Below, one piece after another: positions 1 to 12,529 of a stretch of DNA of 64,000 nucleotides (positions are counted from its first letter, which is position 1; each line of letters starts with the position of its first letter). Under the pieces are notes generated by a model. It made no database searches, had not been told where the DNA came from, and saw only the letters and a list, made by a program, of their open reading frames with translations. Source of the DNA: Prinia subflava (lineage: Eukaryota; Chordata; Aves; Passeriformes; Cisticolidae); assembly GCF_021018805.1 (NCBI RefSeq), contig NC_086250.1, positions 68,645,322 to 68,709,321 of the forward strand. The letters are read 5' to 3'. The translations under genes were made by a program, and so were the position numbers.

Positions 1-3000
1 ATAATATTTATGATTGTTAAAAGGCCAAAGTTCAGAGGGGATCAATCTAATATTCTGGGAGGTAAATAGATAAAGATTTGTTGTGTAATGAGTACTTATG
101 GTATTTATATGATCTGGGCTGTGTGATGGTCATCCAGACCATGAGGATGATCAATATATGCAATACTTGGTAGTAGTGACTTTTAAAATATCCTCTCCCA
201 CCCATGCAATGGCATTATTACTTCAAACAAGTGTTTTTAAACACAGACTTTTTTTCTTTTCCTCATTCTTGACCTTCTTGTGATACAACAAATTGAATAG
301 ATTCCCAGTAAGGCCACCCACCAAATCTGCTAGATTTGGTGCCCTGATCTGAGAGTTTGTGGAGTTGATTCTATTCATACCTTTGTTATCATCTTTACTT
401 GTTAGTCTATTCCCCTCATCTTTCCACATCTGTATTCCACCTCCACAGATTTTATTTCCCACTTTGCTCTATCTGTTTAGACTAGAGCTCCTACAGGCTC
501 TTCTCTTTTGCTGCTGTTGTGGCTTTGGCCTGAGCCAAAACTAATATTCAGAGCCTTGAAAGGAAATTTCCACTAGGAATTAAAAATGATTGTAAGTTCA
601 GGTGACTCCTTGATTTCTTCCACTCGTGCATCTGTTACTGTAACAAGTGTGAAATGTGTTAGTGATGTGACAGAGCATTTTCTGGCACAAAATATATTCT
701 AGAGTGGACACTGCTCCCATGGAATAGGAATGTGACTTTTAAGGGCCCTGCAACTTAAGAATCACCTAGAGAAAACATCTGCTTGACTAGAAAGGTAGGA
801 ATAGACTGAGAAAGGAAGTGCTACAAAATCTTAATTTTCCATTCTTATCTCAGATTTCTTTATTTCCTAGACACTGAGAAAATTCCAGAAGGAAAATCAC
901 CCATAGTAGAGGAGTAGAAAAACTGGCACTGAAGGAGCTCAAGTTCACTTTAGACATAAACAGCCTAACAAGGACTTCTGCACTGGTGGTTCAGTGAAAG
1001 AGTCTGCATGTCCCTTGTCCAGGGGATTCCAGGCAGGAGGGGCTCAGTGTCCATGGCTATCCATCCACGGTGGGGATCTATTTTATCTTCCTTTCCTGGT
1101 GTCTCCTGCCTCTGTTAACTCTGATATTAAACTGGAAAATTCTCTGAAGTACCACCCTCTACTTTCTTATTGGCAGTTCTGTGGCAAACTTCTGAAACCT
1201 GACTGCTCCTGTCCTTTAGTGGATGTTACACGTGGATAAGCTACTCCCAGAGGGTTTGTAGAGGGACATGCAACAGCTTCAAGGAAAAAGCAGAATGTCA
1301 TTTCAGCTCTTTAATTTTCAAGATGGCAAATATAAGACAGATAGGATTTTCAACCTCCCCATACCTAATAATTTCCTAGCAAAATATAGTTGGCTCATTA
1401 TTTTGAGGATATTTTGAATGTATTCAGATACATTTATCACTCAGGTTACTCATTGAATACACACTCCTGCTATGGATTATTACTGAAGGAGCCTTATCTT
1501 TTTTATTTCCTGATCTTGTGCCATAAAATTCCTAACCTTTTTGTTGTATTAATGTAATTATTTTTTGCATTTACAATTTTTATCCTTATATAAAATGTAG
1601 TTAAAGAAGCCTCTGGGATTTATAGAGTAAGCTAATAGTATTGACAGATCTGGTGTCCTTTTACCTCTAAGGTCTTCTCTACTAAGTTACAAAATAGAGG
1701 GTGCTTTTAATCACCTATTTAAAGCTAGAAGAGTATTCTGAGAGTTAATTGCTATTATATTATAATTCAGGAGAAAGGAAAAAAAACAAAACTATTTTGT
1801 AATCATTGATCTTCTATATCATCAAATCCAAGATACTCTTAATTAGGCAGAGAACTAGATATGGTTAACACAAATATGCAGCACTATCACATTGTACAGC
1901 TACTCTTCCCCTGCCTTGCCTGCTGCAGAAGGGGAGCAAGCTCTTTTGTTCAATGAAAAATGCCCATCAAAACTCAGAGAAAGCCAATAGAGATGGTGTT
2001 GTCCAACTTTATCTACCTGTCATTAAGAGTTTTGAAAAGAGACAAAAATGTTGAATTCTTTTTGACATATTCTAAATCATTACTGATTTGTTGACACTCA
2101 CACGGTTGCTTTGGTGGCAACAGAGGAAAATTTTCAAAGTGGTTGTCAGACAAGAGGAAGATGTATTTGTGAGTGGAAAAGACAAAAGGGAAAATAGATT
2201 TACAGAATATACAGAAAGTTGCTTTCATTTATTTTTTCCCCTTCAAGTGTTTTTTTAACTAAGAAATGCCACATGCTCTAAAGAAATGTATGAGACAAAC
2301 ACAAGAAAACTGCTCACAAAATTCCATTTTTTTCTATTTCTGTTCCAGGAACACCTTCCTCATCACAGGAGTGTTAATTTCATCTGGTTGACAGCTGTGG
2401 AAATAACCCATGTATTTAAGCAGCAAAAACAGAGATAGGAACATTCACACAATGAAATCTATTTTCTATTTGAATCTAAAATCTAAGTGCTGTCCCTTTA
2501 AAGGAGACCTCGCTATCTTGATAAAGAAAACTAATGACATGGCCTTTCTGGGGCTAGTCACATAATAGCCATGGTGACAAGGACCTCTATCACAGAATAA
2601 AGCAGAAGATAAATGAGATTTTTCTAATATCCATTTCACCCATTGTTCACAAGTGTCATGCGATACAGCTTCTATTTATCATGAGATAGTAGATACTGGG
2701 CACTACTTTGTAAAGGAAACCTAAATTGCAATTGTGTTATTAAAAGCCTGTAAATACTCTTTACTCCTTCCTGTTCATTTTGTAACTGTGTCAAAACAAG
2801 TGGGTTTTGTTTCATTATTATTATGTTTTATTTATTTAAAGGACGTAAAGGACATCACTTATATTTATACTGGATGTCCACACAGCTTTTAGCAATAAAA
2901 TGAGAATACATGTTTCAGTCAGCTTGCCTGAAAACTAGTCCCGCTTGCCCCAAGAGGAAGGGTATTTCATCTAGACTTCCTTCTCTCAGCTCTCTAGAGC

Positions 3001-3015
3001 TCTTTACAGACTCAA
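1..3015. other. Unique AT-rich sequence, no gene seen
   Basis: I see no repeat, RNA gene or supported coding region here. The longest open frames are about 80 codons with no domain or splice context. The sequence is AT-rich with scattered short A and T runs, for example near 1780 and 2250. Confidence 0.6.
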
Positions 3016-3018
3016 AGA

Positions 3019-3692
3019 AGCACAGAATGGGTCAGGTTGGAAGGGACCACAGTGGCTCATCTGGTCCAACCTCCTTGCTCATGCAAACTTATCCCAGAGC
3101 ACACAGGACAGGATTGTGTCGAGACAGTTCTGGAATATCTCCAGCGAGGGAGACTCCACAGCCTCTCTGGACAAGCTGTTCCAGTGCTCGGTCACTGCTC
3201 AGGGCAGAAATTCTTCCTCATGTTCTGGTGGAACTTCCTGGGCATCAGATTCTGCCCTTTGTGTCTCGTCCTATTCCTTGTCACCACTGAGCAGAGCCTG
3301 ATCCATGCTCTGACACCTCACTGCAGGTACTGATAGCCATGGACGAGGTCTCCTCTCAGCTGCCTCTTCTTGAGCTTGAGCAGTCCTAGCTCCCTCAGCC
3401 TTTCCTTATCAGAGAGATGCTCCAGTCCCTTCATCACCTTTGTAACTCTCCACTGGACCTGTTCCAGGAATTCCATGTCTCTCTTGTCCTGAGGAGCCCA
3501 GAACTGGACAGAGCACTCCAGATGTGCCTCACCAGGGCTGAGCAGAGGGGCAGGGTCACCTCCCTCATCCTGCTGGCAATGCTCTTCCTAATGCACCTCA
3601 GGACACCATTGACCTTCTTGGCCACAGGGGCTCCTGAACAGCTTGTTGCCACCAGGACCAGCCTGTACTGGTGGCCACCTGGAGTTCCTGCC
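3019..3692 (-). mobile_element. CR1 LINE, 3' part, 5'-truncated
   Basis: This is the longest CR1 copy in the window, inserted in minus orientation. The left edge reads CACAGAATGG, then a variant of GGTTGGAAGGGACC, which is the reverse complement of the CR1 3' end. It is followed by recognisable consensus landmarks in the right order: the 'ctccagcgagggagactccac' region near 3140, the 'cctcatgttctggtggaactt' region near 3213, the 'agagatgctccagtccc' region near 3413, the 'cccagaactggacagagcactccag' region near 3498, and the 'ctaatgcacctcaggacacc' region near 3588. CR1 is a non-LTR retrotransposon that usually leaves 5'-truncated copies. Frames of 60-126 codons across this copy are products of the decayed element and not host genes. 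The copy is clearly diverged, with no long intact frame. The right end near 3692 is where similarity fades and is approximate. Confidence 0.93.
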
Positions 3693-6600
3693 TGAGATCC
3701 ACTTACCTGCTATATTTATCTGATCACCAAGACCTAAGCCTTCAAAGATAATGTAACCTCCCATGCAAATCAAGCACATGGTGATATTCAGTGTGTTGGA
3801 AGTCACACACATCAACAGCCTGAAACAGTCAGAAATCTGAGCCCCCAGTCTTAGCTTAATCTGTGGAAGTGAAGCAGCTGTACTGACACTTCAGCATCAG
3901 TGATATCATTTAGACATTGATTATTCTGATAAACAGAATGGGGCTTGACCCACTGCACTTCAAAGAGAGAACAGTACTGGGGAATGAGATGTGGAGGAAA
4001 AGAAGTTCAGAAACAAAGGATGTAGGGAGAAAGGGGTGGTGAGGTGAAAGAGCAGCCAAGAGGAAAGATGTGTAATGTGGTTAAAACTGCAGTTCAATGT
4101 ACAATTACTACACTGTGCCAGAATTGTCCCTTCATCAGAGTGACAATGAAAGGAAGCTTCTGTGCAAAACAGAGATGATTTATACCCCAGTCTATTGACC
4201 CAGTTTCAAAATTTGATCTTCACTCTTATCTGAATGGCTATGCTTTGTCCCTGGGGCTTTTCAAACCCCCTGGTACTTTGCAGCAGGCACTGAATTTCTT
4301 TCTTATGTACTTTTCATTCAAATAAATTGTTGGAAAACTGTGTAAGATTTTGATTACTGTTTCAAAGCATGGAAGGGTCTGTATAATTTACAACCTGTGC
4401 AGCTTTACTCTTCTATGGTCACCTCTGGGGTGTTAGGCAGGCCAACAAACTATCAGCAAACAGTTTTCTGCATAACTTGAGAGGAAGGGAAAAATTCTAG
4501 CCATGGATATTGGCACAAATCCACTCTCATGAAAACTCTCACTAAATCTTTAATGTCCAGGGAGAACACCTGAAAAAGCCAATGCTTAAAACACTGACTC
4601 GCAAATTGGATCCTCAATTTAGCTACAAATTTCCATTGTGACCAAGGAATTGTGCTTGATTTGTGTGTCTCTGCTTCTCTAAAAAGAGGATAAAGTTTTC
4701 TGCTTCCTGTTTGAAGCTGTAAGCTCTTGGCAGTTGGGGTGGAAAATACTTTGCCCAAATAAAACATCTATAAAGATAACAGCAATAGCTGTCTCTCAGG
4801 CAATGCTTTTCATCTGCAGATATTAATGCAGTCTGCAAAGTATCATTATCTTAATTTATAAAAGCAGAAACTGAGGCACAGGAAGGGAAAATTACATGTC
4901 CAAGGTCATGACAGGAACATCAGTCTGATCTCCCAATCCCCTCATTTCTGTGCTTTACTATGTCCCACAGTGATGCCTTTCTGGGACACATGGAGTAATA
5001 GTGATGATAATGAGCACACAGATATCTCCTTTGAAAGGTCTCATCATATATCTGCCTGCATGCAACTCAATTTATACACCTTGGAAGGATGAAGGCTGAG
5101 TCAATATAGCATTAATGCAATACCCTGATGGCTGTTAGCTTCAAAGACATCTTTTTCATGAGAAACAAGACTTTGAAAGGAGAGCAGTCACGATACACGT
5201 AAGTGCCACCTTTTAAATTATGATCAAAGTTGAAAGGTAGTGTAAAGTTGTCAAGAGACCTATATATTGGTTTATTGACTGTATTTACTAGATCCATTGT
5301 GTCATGCACAGCGTTTCTAGCCTGCACACTCTTGTGATAGGTTAGGAGAAGAGGAATTGTCTGTTTTTACTCTTGGGACATGGAATGGAATGGAACAAAG
5401 AACAGCAACGCAGCTCAGATGCTGTAATGACCAGAAGAGACTTGACCAAGTTCCTAGTACTGACCTAGACTTACAGAGGGTCACCAGTCTGTCAGTGATG
5501 TGAGATTCCTGGCTACCCTTTGGATCTGGGCCATAATATTGTAAGCCTTGTTCTGTCTACTGCATCAGCTTCTGTCTCTAATAGCCTTTCACACCTCTAA
5601 AACTTCCCATATCTCCTTAGAATTCTTGGGTTTAGGTTAAATGAACCTGAAAAAAAATTACACTGTTATCAATACTCTTTGAGATCTTTCCAGAAGAACT
5701 AAAACCAGCCAAAGAACTGCAGCAGAGATTTTTACAGGTATTATCTTGTCCTTTGGAGTGGTTTCTGTCCCTCTGGGAGCTGTGTCATCTTTGGTTTCAG
5801 TGGACAGCCTTTACTGCTTTGCTGAGGTTTTAATGGAGACACATTACTACAATACAATCTAAAACAGAGCAGAACTCCCTGAAAACTCTGCTTGTTATCT
5901 CTCTCTAATTTGATAACAAGCCACTGCTGATGAATAACTGAATGATTTTGCCCCTTCCCTCTTCTAATTTTCCTGGTGAGAATATCACATAAAGCAATGT
6001 GAAAAACAGTACAAAAAAAATCAAAAGATCTGCTTTGAACTGCTTCCCCTTTGTCACCAAACCTTCCCATCCTAGTAGGTGGCATCTAGACTGTTTTGAC
6101 ACAATTTCTGCTTGATGAATTTATGCTAACGTTTGTAAGTACCTAGATGACTACTACCTAGTATTTCCACTAAGTAGTTCTTAGGGAATAACAGGGTGGG
6201 AGACATTGTAGGTGTTGTCTTCAGCAGTTGGGCCCCTTGAGACTGTTCAGAAGGAGGAACAAACGGGAAGGAAGAGGTCAGAGCTCTGCAGAGTGACAGG
6301 GAAAAGCAGGATTTGCCACTTGGCCTGTCATAAGCTGGGTAAGGAAAAAGGGTGATGGAAAGCACATCTGGGGCTGCCTTAGGAGAAGAAATTAGGAGCT
6401 GTTCAGCTTTTTTAAGGATGATTATTTAAAAGATAGTGACCAACAGAAGGGACTACAAGAAATACTAATGATGGAGTAAGTCTGAAAAGTCACACCTGGG
6501 GGATGCATCAGTTAGATGGACATTAATTAATGTTTAATATCTGAATCACAGTCCCACAGGAGCAAGAACCATCCCATGTGCAGTGTGTGTTTCTTTGAAC

Positions 6601-7645
6601 TTGCCCCAATAACAAATATATCATATCAATAATTTTTCCTGTACATGCACACTGCAAAGCATTCTAATGCAAATACCTGTAAGTCTGAGGGGGGATGAAC
6701 ACAAAACATACAGAGAAAGTTGTATTACTGCATGCTGGAAGGCTCTCAGATACTGTGTTAGAAGTGGTGTAACAGATGAATGGAACTGGAGTTTTCCAAG
6801 AAAAACTTCCCTGGGGAAAAAGTCACAACTAAAATTTTCTGCAACTTTATCTAAGACAGTTTGGAAGGCCTTGCCATAGACAAAAATACAACACCATGAA
6901 TTGAAAATTATATTAGTCTTTAAGAGAAAATCAAGATGTTTAGGTGTCATATTTTGTTACCCAGTGAGACTTTCATAACTTTCATGCCAATCACCAAGAG
7001 ACAATACAAAGAAAGTAATATTTGCTTCTAGACAATACATATTTTAGTGGTTTATGACTAATTATAAACCTAGAAAGGTGCTGTGTGTGACACTATTGAA
7101 GCTTATTCATCACAACAATGTCAGAGGAAGCAATTTCTGGAAATGTAGTTTGTTATTTGGTTTGTCTTGAGTTATAAAGTGGAATAGAGAACTACTTCAA
7201 ACCCCCTGCAGTTTGAACAGATTTCTGCTGAACACAGAAAAGATATTATGATTTGCATGTGCAATACAGATTGAAGAAGTTTCTTGGCAGGGCAAATGAG
7301 CTCTTGGCTACTGCTTTGGGGCTATTATGGCATCCAAATGATCCATTTGAAAGCTACTTCTTGTATTCTCTGCTATACAGTAGGAGAATGTTGTGCAGTT
7401 TCCTCTGTGGGCACAAGGTAGACAGGAGTTATTGGTCATCCAGAGTGCACTCTTGGTCTTATAAAACATTGTACATGGATATCTCAAAGCAAAGAAACTA
7501 GAAAGATGCTTGGGGGATATTTAGTGTTATCTGCACGTGATACTTGTCTCCATAGGTGATTTACCAGGACCTGAGCACAGGATGATCAGAACTGAGAACA
7601 CAACCTGCCCTGACAGGAGGTGTCAAGGCACAGCTCTGTGTGTGC
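3693..7645. other. Unique sequence, no gene seen
   Basis: No repeat or RNA gene is recognised here. Minus-strand open frames of 104 codons (4453-4767), 114 codons (5741-6085) and 109 codons (6621-6950) have no recognisable domain, no splice context and unremarkable composition. I treat them as chance. Confidence 0.55.
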
Positions 7646-7649
7646 TGCA

Positions 7650-7768
7650 GCCACACAATCACAGCCTGGCTGGGGTTGGGAGGGACCTTAAAGAACATCT
7701 GGTTCCATCTTCCCTGCTGTGGACACTCCTGTGCCTCCACAGTTCAGGGCTTTCCCACACACACTCAG
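7650..7768 (-). mobile_element. CR1 LINE 3'-end fragment
   Basis: The segment reads ACACAATCACAG, then GGGTTGGGAGGGACCTTAAA and 'catctggttcca'. This is the reverse complement of the CR1 3' end, the part nearest the tail. Similarity continues weakly through 'ctcctgtgcctccac' and is lost by about 7770. It is a short, 5'-truncated relic of roughly 120 bp. Confidence 0.75.
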
Positions 7769-7769
7769 T

Positions 7770-10700
7770 AAATTAAACAAATATGCACAGGAGAGGGGAA
7801 GAAATAAAACCATAATTTTGTTGGAGATCATCACAGGCAAATTCAAAGACACATTACAAGATGCTTATTAGAGTACAGAAAGAGAGAAGGAGCTCTTTCT
7901 TCACAGGGTTTGAGCCTGAGCGTCTTTTCAGAACCGACAAGAGAAAATAATGTTGTGTTAAAGAGGTAAACAAACAACTCTGCTAGCTCTCATGGTTTTA
8001 TATCAGGTCTTGCAATATTTGATTTTTTTCCCCTAGCTTAATGACTCCAGTGACTTGAAAAGAATATCTGTTTTCATTTCTTTATGGTTGTGGGAAAAAT
8101 CTTTTCTCACCTCAAGAAACTTTAAAACTGTAATATCTCAAGAACTGGGAAGGAAGCAAAAAGCCTGCAGACAAAAAGACTATTAAAAGAACTTTTTCGA
8201 GTGAACTCATGATTTTTTATTGCTTGGAGTCAGCAACATGGGGAGGTATTGTGTGCTGTTTCAGTGCTAAGAAATGATTTCTCTCTATACTGACCTGGGT
8301 GTTTTTTTAAGCTGCTGTGTCTGAAGCTGCTAATAAAACATTATCCTCAGAAAACAAGTTAACATGTTTTAAAACTCTGCTGCAATTACAGTCTTGGTGT
8401 TCAGCTTCTGTGAAAAGAAATTCCTCTCATTTTGTTTTGGAGGAGTTGTGTGGAAAGCACAGTGCCAGAGCCTGGGCTGGCAGAGCAGTGGCTGAGATGG
8501 AATTCAGTCTGTGGTGCAGAGGGGTCTGAAACCTCCCAGGGCAGCAGAGTCAGTGAGCCACTGTGGCCACAGGGAGAGCCCAGCAACCTGGAATCTGCTA
8601 TGCATGGCTACATGGATGTTGTGAGGATTTAATTAACACTTGGAAAGGGTTCTGAGGTCCTCAGATGACAAGGTTTACAGAACTCCAAATGACTGTTATT
8701 ATATCCCCTCTGTGTTTGTGGTGGCAGATCGCCAGCAAGAAGAAATGTTCAACCAAACCCAGGCATTTTTCCCAAAACCTTTGTTATTCTAGGCTACTGT
8801 TGGAAAAAACGGTGGATCTGTATCCAATTTAGTGAGTGTAAATTACAAGTGGCTTTGTTGGGATCCCTCTGTACTTTTGAGCATGATACACATAGCCAAC
8901 AGCAAGCTGTCTTGATGCCCGAGTATATACTTATTACCCAGCTAAATCAGAGAACTGGGTGAAATCTCTAATATTTGAGTAAAACCCATCTATCTGTGAC
9001 ACTTCTTTGATAGAGAATACCACAAACAAATAATTTCCTCCATCTGCAACTTGGCTATTTTTGAAAACAATGTTCATCTTGTCAGACCCCAGCATATATG
9101 CTGAAAACAAAACCCAAACAAAACAAAACCCTCTCAAAGCAATGCATTGCATGTGACATTTGTTTCTACCCTGGGAGAAGTTGAACAATAAATAACAGAT
9201 CTTAATCAGGGGCCTTAAGGTTTGATATGAAACTACTCAGATATTGTGATAATAATTTTTAGAACATCTCTATAATAGATTCTCCTATTCCAGATGCATC
9301 TTCATGTATATAAATCCATGAGGATCTGTTGCAACTCAGGTTATTCTGTGATTCTTTGAGTGTGCTATATCTTCACAAAAAGTGGACAGAAAGGTTTTTC
9401 TAGCAAAAGAGTCAGCAATAAAACAAACTTCATGCAATTAGGCCTTCCTTTCGAGGGGCACAACTGCATTCACTAACCAGTGAGTTCTGTAGGTAGCAGC
9501 TATTTTCAGTCCTGCCTTTCTCAGGAGAAAGGACCCAGTTAATGCATAAATATACATGTATGTGGAGAGCATTAAATCCTCCTTTCCAGCAAACTTCCTC
9601 TCACAATTTATCCAGCTTAACTGATATTGATGTGACTCATATGTTTCTATTGTGTTTTTATGCTAAAAACATTTCTAAAGTGTAAACACATACAATTATA
9701 TTGCAGATGACTGATTCATTGCTTTTTCCAAATTGATCTATACCACCATGCAAGGCTATTAACATAACCAAACTCTGGATCTGATTTTATTGCAGAACTC
9801 AAAGCTGCTTAAAAAAAAAAAGTAGATACAGAAATGTTAATATATTCAGCAGAAGGTATTTTAAATAAATATCTGTCAGATAGTTAAATCTAGAGTCTCC
9901 CTAGTGTTAATTATGGAGCAATCAGAAGAGGACAGGGAAAAGAATATTTATTGCAGGTTGAAAAGCCAGTTATTAGGTCTGTATCACAGCAAGCCATGTG
10001 GACTTTAGAAACTGTCTTTCTGATGATGGATTGACTTCTTTATAAATATTTTTCAACCCATATTTGAATTAAGGATAGTGATAACTGGCAGGGAGCAATT
10101 CAAAAGCAATTAAAAGCCATGGACAGACGAAATACTCATCTAAAGCAAAGAATTCCATCATTTTCCCAGCTTCAAAGAGAAAAATAAAATCTTTCACAGT
10201 CAATGAGGACCCAATAACCTGAAAACTATACTTTCATTCAGCCCAAACACAAGAGGCATTTTGACAGCTAGTTTCCCTTAGCTTCCATGGAACTTCTAAT
10301 TCCAAAGACATGTATGGCTTTCCAGGATCTACAGTTACAAATGTGTTGGTTAGAACTGAAGTTTTCATCTGTGCCTAGGGAATTTTGGAGCAAATATATC
10401 TGACTTATCTCAATTTAGATCTACATCTCACATCTGCATGACCAGAACCAGATGCTGAAAATTAGCAAAATTAGCAAAGTGGCAAAGTCGTGATTCTTGT
10501 GTGAGGTTTGTGATGAACAAAACTGATAAAACTTCTCACCTGCTCAAACAGAATTACATTTTTACTTATCAAAAGGAAGTTGTGTGCAAAGAAAGGTGCA
10601 GCATTTGCTATCCCCAATGCTGCCTTGTGTAAGCTTGTTACCAATTGTCCTGAACTCAGTAGGAAACCTGTGGTTCAAACCAGGTGAGACACAAAAAAAT

Positions 10701-12450
10701 AAACATTTCTGGCAGAAATTGCGGAAAAATTCCGACGTAGGATTTCATTTTTGGGGGACCTGTGATTTGCAAGAAATCAAATATTAAAAATGAAGTTAAT
10801 ATAACTGCTGTCTTCCTAGTGCAGTCCTGGCTACCGTGAAAAGCAAAGTACCACCTTCCTGCATGGTTGGAAAACCCACTGATAATTTACAGGAAATGAA
10901 GAGCTGTCTTTGCTGTCTTTGCACCCCAGTTCTCACCAGAACCAAAGACGTGGCTGCAGTGACAAATGCAGTCTCCCCCTGCTGCACATCTGTGTTTTTA
11001 ACACCAAAGGCATGCAGTGAAAAAGACCTCTTTTTGCTTTCCCATTTCCATTACAGAAAAATGTCATTCTTGAGTATTCTGCAGCATTAAAGTCACAAAA
11101 TCCAAAAGTACTGTATCCAAAACCATGAATATAATGCATAGTGATTTCACAGTGCATCCACACTCCAAAATGCAGTCTACTGATGCTGACAGAAAATACT
11201 ACACATACAGAAATGGACCAGACTGTAGGGTGCCTGACAGCAGCAAGATTTGATGATTTTGGTCTTTCTGAGCAAAACTTATCCCAGCTGATACATTGGT
11301 AAGAGCTTTTTACATTGGTAATGGCAGTGTCTCTGTATTTCCTGCATAATTCCCTCTTCTCCAAGGTAGAGGCCACATTAAAATAGACATACAGATTACT
11401 ATCCAGGCTTGCTGTTCTTTTCATGTGAATTTTTTCCATCTTATATATCACAAGCCACTGTTCTCCCATCATGAGCCAGTGCTGAAGTTGATTGCTGATG
11501 GAATTTAGAACTCAAGGGCTAGCAAAGCTCATTGTTTTAAAGACTCTTTTAAATCTGATTTTCCAGGTGTCCATTAGACAATTGGCATGAGCATGCTCCC
11601 ATAAAAAGTTTAATTCTTTCTCTTGGACAGCAAAGCAACTGCTGAGATGCTTAGCCACTTACATTTTAAAGGACATCTCATTTGATGTGTGATTCTTCTG
11701 TGGTTAGTTAAGTCTTTGTTATTCTTTTTGTCCCATTGAAGACTCTTAGGAGATTCAGTGTTACATGAGTATATCTTACGTGTTGCTTGAAATTAATGGG
11801 ATTGTGGATTTTAAAACCACAGGAGACAATTATGATTAACTAGTTCAAGCTCTGCCTAGTCTGAGTTCCTGCACAGCACGGGCCATACTTCATCCAGGGA
11901 TTTCTGTCTGAAGCCCAGCTATGTGTTGTTAGACTAAGATGTTTGTTTTATAAGCACATCTGATTGTGATTTAAGGACTACAATAACACTTAGTAATTTG
12001 CCCCAGTAACATATCTCATTATACTATTAAAAAATAAATGAATTCCCCTTTATTCCTAGTTTGAACTTTTTGATTTCAGCATGCAATTACTAGACCTTTC
12101 CCTACCTCTGTCTGCTAGATTAAAGGCCCCTTCAAACTCAGCATAAGTACTTGTACAAATGGAGAGTGTGATTTAAGTTACTTGGAAATCTGTTCATTTG
12201 AGCAGCTAAACAGAAAATCCCTTTGCTGCCAGTGTTTAACAGGTTTCCTTAGTGCTGAGTTGTTTTTTTTGTCTGAGGCTTTTGCAGAAAAAATACTGTT
12301 TTAGGGAACACAATATTGTTAATTTATTGATTTTTTTTTTTTTTGAAGAACAGTCAGGTCAGCCGAGCAGCTTTCAGCAGAAGTGTCACAGTTGCAGACA
12401 ACTAAAAGAGGAATCCCTGAATTGTCTTATTCTCCCTTCTAACATCAATA
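7770..12450. other. Unique sequence, no supported gene
   Basis: Apart from a small CR1 scrap near 9.34 kb this is unique sequence. It contains the longest open frame of the window, 179 codons on the minus strand at 10933-11472. Its translation has no recognisable domain and is not biased like a real protein, so I do not call it. A short A/C-rich tract lies at about 9109-9131 and a pure run of 14 T at 12331-12344. Confidence 0.55.
9322..9360 (+). mobile_element. Minimal CR1 3'-tail scrap
   Basis: About 35 bases read 'caactcaggttattctgtgattctttg', broken here only for description. This resembles the extreme 3' end of plus-oriented CR1 copies, in which 'caactcaggatattctgtgattctgtg' is common in songbirds. 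It is too short to place in a subfamily. Confidence 0.45.
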
Positions 12451-12451
12451 A

Positions 12452-12526
12452 TGGGTGATGTTCCAGCCATAGGCAGGGACACCTGGCTTCTCCAAACCCC
12501 ATCCAGCTGTCCCTGAACACTGATAA
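12452..12526 (-). mobile_element. Degraded CR1 LINE fragment
   Basis: The segment contains GCCATAGGCAGGGACACC, then CCCCATCCAGCTGTCCCTGAA. These correspond to 'gccatgggcagggacacc' and 'ccccatccaacctggccttgaa' in the minus-strand CR1 3' region. The part between them is shortened and the tail-proximal sequence is missing, so this is an internal relic. Confidence 0.65.
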
Positions 12527-12529
12527 CTT

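Noticed and set aside
2910..3695. Overlapping frames of 60-126 codons
   Set aside because: They lie within a decayed CR1 copy in non-coding orientation.
10933..11472. 179-codon minus-strand open frame, the longest in the window
   Set aside because: No recognisable domain, no splice or promoter context, and this length is expected about once by chance in 64 kb of six-frame AT-rich DNA.
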